From contig BJHL01000007.1 in assembly GCA_014192545.1 (NCBI GenBank), positions 1 through 64,000 on the forward strand: a stretch of 64,000 nt of DNA. The letters run 5' to 3'. The stretch's first letter is position 1; each line of letters opens with the position of its first letter. Source of the DNA: Phycisphaerae bacterium (GTDB lineage Bacteria > Planctomycetota > Phycisphaerae > Phycisphaerales > UBA1924). Of this stretch, positions 61,362 to 64,000 are shown one piece after another. The position numbers and the translations under genes are program-made. The notes under the pieces were generated by a model. It had not been told where the DNA came from. It saw nothing but the letters and a program-made list of their open reading frames with translations, and made no database searches.

Positions 61362-61601
61362 TCAATGAGTCGAGCCAGACGGAGCATACAGCCGCAGCGC
61401 CTCACACTTCGGACACCGATACGCCACCACCTTCAACGCTGCCTTAATCTGCCGAGGGCTAACTTCGCCGGTCCAGTTGCTCCATTCCGGGTCTCCTTCA
61501 GACCAATGTGGCAGGTTGGTGGAGTTGCCCGGGCCGCGTTCAGTCATGAAGCCACGCACCATCGCCACCTGACACACCAAACACACCGGATTCGCCGCCA
61601 T
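61362..61601 (-). CDS. Small zinc-ribbon protein
   Basis: 79 residues. CLVCQVAMVRGF near the N-terminus and AYRCPKCEALRLYAP near the C-terminus make a four-Cys ribbon with the spacing of small DUF6487-like proteins (CxxC...W...W...YRCPxC). It begins upstream of thrS on the same strand with a 75-base gap and might share its transcript. Function is unknown. Confidence 0.72.
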   Translation of the reverse strand: MAANPVCLVCQVAMVRGFMTERGPGNSTNLPHWSEGDPEWSNWTGEVSPRQIKAALKVVAYRCPKCEALRLYAPSGSTH

Positions 61602-61615
61602 GATCGCGTTCTCCT

Positions 61616-61643
61616 AATGCCCAGTCCCCAATCCCTAATGCCT
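61616..61643. repeat. Short tandem repeat (CTAATGCCC / CCCTAATGCC)
   Basis: Two or three diverged 9-10-base units (CTAATGCCCAG, CCCCAATC, CCTAATGCC) upstream of the zinc-ribbon gene, of the same general style as the octamer arrays. Confidence 0.45.
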
Positions 61644-61646
61644 ATT

Positions 61647-61680
61647 CAAGAAAAAACCCGGCGATTCTTCGCCGGGTTCC
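61647..61680 (-). terminator. Likely terminator hairpin
   Basis: On the minus strand, AACCCGGCGAAGAATCGCCGGGTT forms a strong stem (arms AACCCGGCG/CGCCGGGTT) followed by TTTTCTT, between the MgtC-like gene and the zinc-ribbon gene. Confidence 0.85.
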
Positions 61681-61770
61681 TCATGCATGCTCACACCACA
61701 CGCGTCATCGGCGACAGCCGCGTGTAGTCCAAATCGTCGTCGAAGTCGCCATCGCCATAAGCAATGATAG

Positions 61771-61810
61771 CCCTCGTTCGCCCCTCCCTCGCTCCCCCGC
61801 TCCCCACTAC
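61771..61810. repeat. Octamer tandem repeat, about 4-5 units
   Basis: CCTCGCTC, CCCCGCTC and related 8-base units run up to the 3' end of the MgtC-like gene. Same period as at 9594, 27780 and 52335. Confidence 0.6.
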
Positions 61811-62232
61811 TTCGGCACCGGCTTCCCATTCCCATCCAGCGCAATCCGAATCGTCTCCCCGTGTTCACCATTTTCCGCCTGCTTGCGATCATTCTCCCGC
61901 TGATCCGGGAAGTACTTGTCCTCAAACAACTCCAAAATCACCAGCGTGAACAGCGCCGCCGCCGTCAGCCCTCGCACCGCTTTCTTGTTCTGAATCACCG
62001 CCCCCGCCCCCAAAAATCCGATCCCGCCCATCAGCCCTTGCAGCACGAGCGAGATATCCGCGCTCGACAGCGGACCCGTCGCCCCCAGACGAATCGCCTC
62101 TTGCCCCGCCAGCATAAGCCCCGCCGATCCCAAGTTAATCAAAATCATCGTGCGAAACCCCACTGGTCGATTCTTGCGCTCCCGCTCCAACCCCAACAGC
62201 ACACCCAGCCCCAACGCCGCCCCAAATCGCAA
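61807..62232 (-). CDS. MgtC/SapB-family membrane protein, aberrant
   Basis: 141 residues if the TTG at 62232 is the start. LGLGVLLGLERERKNRPVG, RTMILINLGSAGLML and GLMGGIGFLGAGAVIQNKKA followed by VRGLTAAA are the MgtC hallmarks (Mg2+-linked and acid-stress membrane proteins). Two oddities: no ATG/GTG lies in frame although the reading frame and family similarity continue upstream to about 62292 (TDLVTQGETCLRFG), and the segment that normally follows VRGLTTAA, a Trp/Gly-rich membrane helix, is missing, so the protein jumps straight to LFTLVILELFEDK. It may be a short natural variant or a decaying gene. Confidence 0.65.
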   Translation of the reverse strand: MRFGAALGLGVLLGLERERKNRPVGFRTMILINLGSAGLMLAGQEAIRLGATGPLSSADISLVLQGLMGGIGFLGAGAVIQNKKAVRGLTAAALFTLVILELFEDKYFPDQRENDRKQAENGEHGETIRIALDGNGKPVPK

Positions 62233-62342
62233 GCATGTTTCACCCTGCGTAACTAAATCCGTACAAAAACAATACGAAAGATTAAGATTATGTCAAGCAA
62301 CTTTCTACAAAGCGACGGATAACTCTTCAATCCCCCGCACAG

Positions 62343-62364
62343 GGTACACTGACCTCGGTACACT
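62343..62364 (+). promoter_or_regulatory. Direct repeat GGTACACT x2 upstream of the 62415 gene
   Basis: GGTACACT occurs at 62343-62350 and 62357-62364, a 14-base period. Each contains a TACACT hexamer usable as a -10 element, and the pair may instead be an activator site. Confidence 0.4.
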
Positions 62365-62414
62365 TTCCGCGTAGGGTCCATGTTCCGATAGGTGTTCTTG
62401 AGAAGGGAACTCAG

Positions 62415-64000
62415 ATGAAAATGCGTGCCTCGTTGTCGCTGCTGAGTGTGTTATCGCTCGCAGCCGGTCTTGTCCACGCCCAAGTCAATCCCCCCTCCCG
62501 CTTCGTCCTTGAAGCACCCGACGTCGGGCTCAACATCAGCCGACTCCTTGACTGGAACTGGTCACTCCCCATGACCGACCTCGTCAAGCAAAGCCGCAAC
62601 TTCGGTTCACCCCAGGTCACCTATGACGGCAGTTGTCCTGTCGATGCCAACGGCTGGCCCACCCAAGATTTCGGCATGTGGTTCGCGACCCTGCCCATCA
62701 ACTACGGCGCAGGCGGCACCTATAAGCTCAGCATGGAATGTGCCAACATTCCCAGCTTCGACCTCCACGCACCTGGCGCAACCATCACCAACCTCGCGCG
62801 TGATCCCGTCACGGGCATCGTGACCGGCGACGTCTTCTATCCCAACGCTACGCAGAACTTCTCCATGTCCGTCACCAACACGGGCGGCGGCGCACGCAAC
62901 ATCAAGCTCATCGCCCCCAACTCCCCCACCACCAGCGCATTCACGCCCTGGTACAAGAACCACCTCAACCTCGGCGGCGGCGTCCTGCGTTTCATGGACG
63001 CCAACGAAACCATGTCCACGACAGTCAGCACATGGGCCAACCGCACCAAACCAACCAGCGTGCGCTGGCGCGGAACCACCAGCACGGGCATCCCCTACGA
63101 AACGTGCATCGAACTCTGCAACGAGCTCAACACCGACTTGTTCATCAGCGTCCCCGGTCGCGCCAACGACACCTTCGTGCGCGAACTCGCTCGCCTCATC
63201 CGCGACAACCTCAACCCCAACCTCTCCGTCTACGTCGAATGGTCCAACGAAGTGTGGGCAACCAACACGCAAACCGGCCGCGAAAACCGCGACGCCGCCA
63301 TCGCTGAAGTTGCAAACCTTCCCGACAGCAACCTCGACTACGACGGCAGCATCAACCAGACGCACTGGCTCTGGCGCCGGTACGCACGCCGCGCGCTGCA
63401 GATCAGCGAGATCTTCCGCCAAGAGTTCCCCGCTGGCAGCATGTTCACACGCGTGCGCCCCGTGCTTTCGGGCCAAAACGCCCGCGATGAGCAGTATCTC
63501 AACATGCTCAACTACATCCAAGCCAACTACGGCCCGCCCGCCAACTACTTCCACGCCCTCGCCGTCGCGCCGTACTTCGAGAACAACGTCAACGACGCAA
63601 TCAACCCCTCGCTCGAATTCGAAGAGTTCATCACAGGCCTGCATACCAGCATCAATAACTGGCGCACCAGCCTCCAGTGGGAACGCTACGCGGCCTACAG
63701 CGTCTGGTACGGATTCGCTCCCATGGTCGCCTACGAAGCTGGTGTTGACACCCGCGGCCTCAACAACGTTGACGTGAAGCGCGAAGTTCACGGCTCACCC
63801 CAGATGCGCACCCTCATCAACAACTATTACGACGCTTGGCACGGCGCAGGCGGCGGCACGTCCGCGTGGTTCAGCAGCGGCGCAGGTCCGTACGCGGGTG
63901 ATAGCTTCGACGGATACATCCTCACCGAAAACATCTTCGGCCCCGCAACAAACAAAGAACTTGGTCTCGAAGACGTCATCGCTCGGGCTCGTCCAAGCTT
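62415..64000 (+). CDS. Secreted glycoside-hydrolase-like protein (3' end beyond window)
   Basis: At least 528 residues, running off the right edge. AAGGGA precedes the ATG at 62415; the signal peptide SLSLLSVLSLAAGLVHAQ ends near residue 23. A beta-rich N-terminal part (GGTYKLSMECANIPSFDLHA) leads into a probable TIM barrel from about residue 175. LSVYVEWSNEVWATNTQTGR (about 270-289) carries the Asn-Glu pair used as acid/base in clan A glycosidases, and APMVAYEAGVDTRG (about 435-448) holds a Glu that could be the nucleophile. Such proteins are often labelled 'cellulose-binding' in planctomycetes. Substrate unknown; whether it ends in a dockerin-like module cannot be seen. Confidence 0.8.
   Translation, partial: MKMRASLSLLSVLSLAAGLVHAQVNPPSRFVLEAPDVGLNISRLLDWNWSLPMTDLVKQSRNFGSPQVTYDGSCPVDANGWPTQDFGMWFATLPINYGAGGTYKLSMECANIPSFDLHAPGATITNLARDPVTGIVTGDVFYPNATQNFSMSVTNTGGGARNIKLIAPNSPTTSAFTPWYKNHLNLGGGVLRFMDANETMSTTVSTWANRTKPTSVRWRGTTSTGIPYETCIELCNELNTDLFISVPGRANDTFVRELARLIRDNLNPNLSVYVEWSNEVWATNTQTGRENRDAAIAEVANLPDSNLDYDGSINQTHWLWRRYARRALQISEIFRQEFPAGSMFTRVRPVLSGQNARDEQYLNMLNYIQANYGPPANYFHALAVAPYFENNVNDAINPSLEFEEFITGLHTSINNWRTSLQWERYAAYSVWYGFAPMVAYEAGVDTRGLNNVDVKREVHGSPQMRTLINNYYDAWHGAGGGTSAWFSSGAGPYAGDSFDGYILTENIFGPATNKELGLEDVIARARPS

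Noticed and set aside
59563..61368. 601-residue plus-strand open frame
   Set aside because: Antisense of thrS, whose motifs are unmistakable.
62607..63791. 394-residue Val/Gly-rich minus-strand frame
   Set aside because: Antisense of the secreted hydrolase-like gene, which has a signal peptide and ribosome-binding site; composition is typical of a shadow frame.

Overview
The window reads as chromosomal DNA of a moderately GC-rich planctomycete, most likely a member of the Phycisphaerae. Four things point there. Seven secreted proteins end in the paired 'GC-type dockerin-like' module (Cys...DFNNxxxFP...LAGG...Cys) typical of Phycisphaerales. There is an ECF sigma factor next to a Ser/Thr kinase with TPR repeats. 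A small membrane protein carries a CxxCGYxLxGL...CPxCG zinc ribbon. A secreted protein with a VEWSNEVW motif runs off the right edge. No phage, transposase, CRISPR array or rRNA is visible, and the genes look single-copy and chromosomal.

Layout. 1-680 is a 232-bp tandem repeat, each unit ending in a tRNA-like 3' end plus a terminator hairpin; it abuts tRNA-Ser(GCT) on the minus strand (676-766). 1.1-15.0 kb holds mostly plus-strand metabolic and membrane genes: DASS anion transporter, secreted repeat protein, YbhN-like membrane protein, DUF444 protein, aldo/keto reductase, SpoIID-like lipoprotein, agmatine deiminase, ene-reductase. 15.1-23.9 kb is a block of four secreted proteins with dockerin-like C-termini: an HEYGHH metalloprotease, an adhesin-like protein, and two tandem paralogous matrixin-type metalloproteases. 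A 431-bp gene-free, hairpin-rich stretch precedes the matrixin pair. 23.9-32.4 kb carries gatB, nuoE, a degenerate P-loop protein, a PDZ-hydrolase, a glycosyltransferase and a DNRLRE protein with a PEP-CTERM-like tail. 32.5-41.2 kb has two more dockerin-like proteins, the ECF/kinase pair, a DinB-like protein and a KP-43-like subtilase that again ends in dockerin-like modules.

41.3-64.0 kb contains an ABC-F ATPase, a HicBA-type toxin-antitoxin pair, purB, a three-gene minus-strand operon (CMD protein, PlsC-like acyltransferase, membrane glycosyltransferase), a phosphoesterase, a thioredoxin-like protein, a pseudopilin, an ECF/anti-sigma operon, a 1044-residue coiled-coil membrane protein, a Cys-rich secreted protein, an EVE protein, a lone flagellar rod/hook protein, a Nif3-like protein, thrS, a zinc-ribbon protein, an aberrant MgtC-like gene and a truncated (by the window) secreted hydrolase-like gene.

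How it fits together. The dominant theme is an exported proteolytic and adhesive repertoire marked by one C-terminal module that occurs in at least two sequence subtypes, with no cohesin or other obvious receptor in the window. Genes for exported proteins mostly have clear Shine-Dalgarno sequences, while several cytosolic genes have none and instead show a -10-like hexamer only 5-8 bases before the ATG, suggesting leaderless mRNAs. Short octamer tandem repeats and repeated hairpins sit in gaps between genes. Everything here is read by eye; family names come from motif recognition, not searches.
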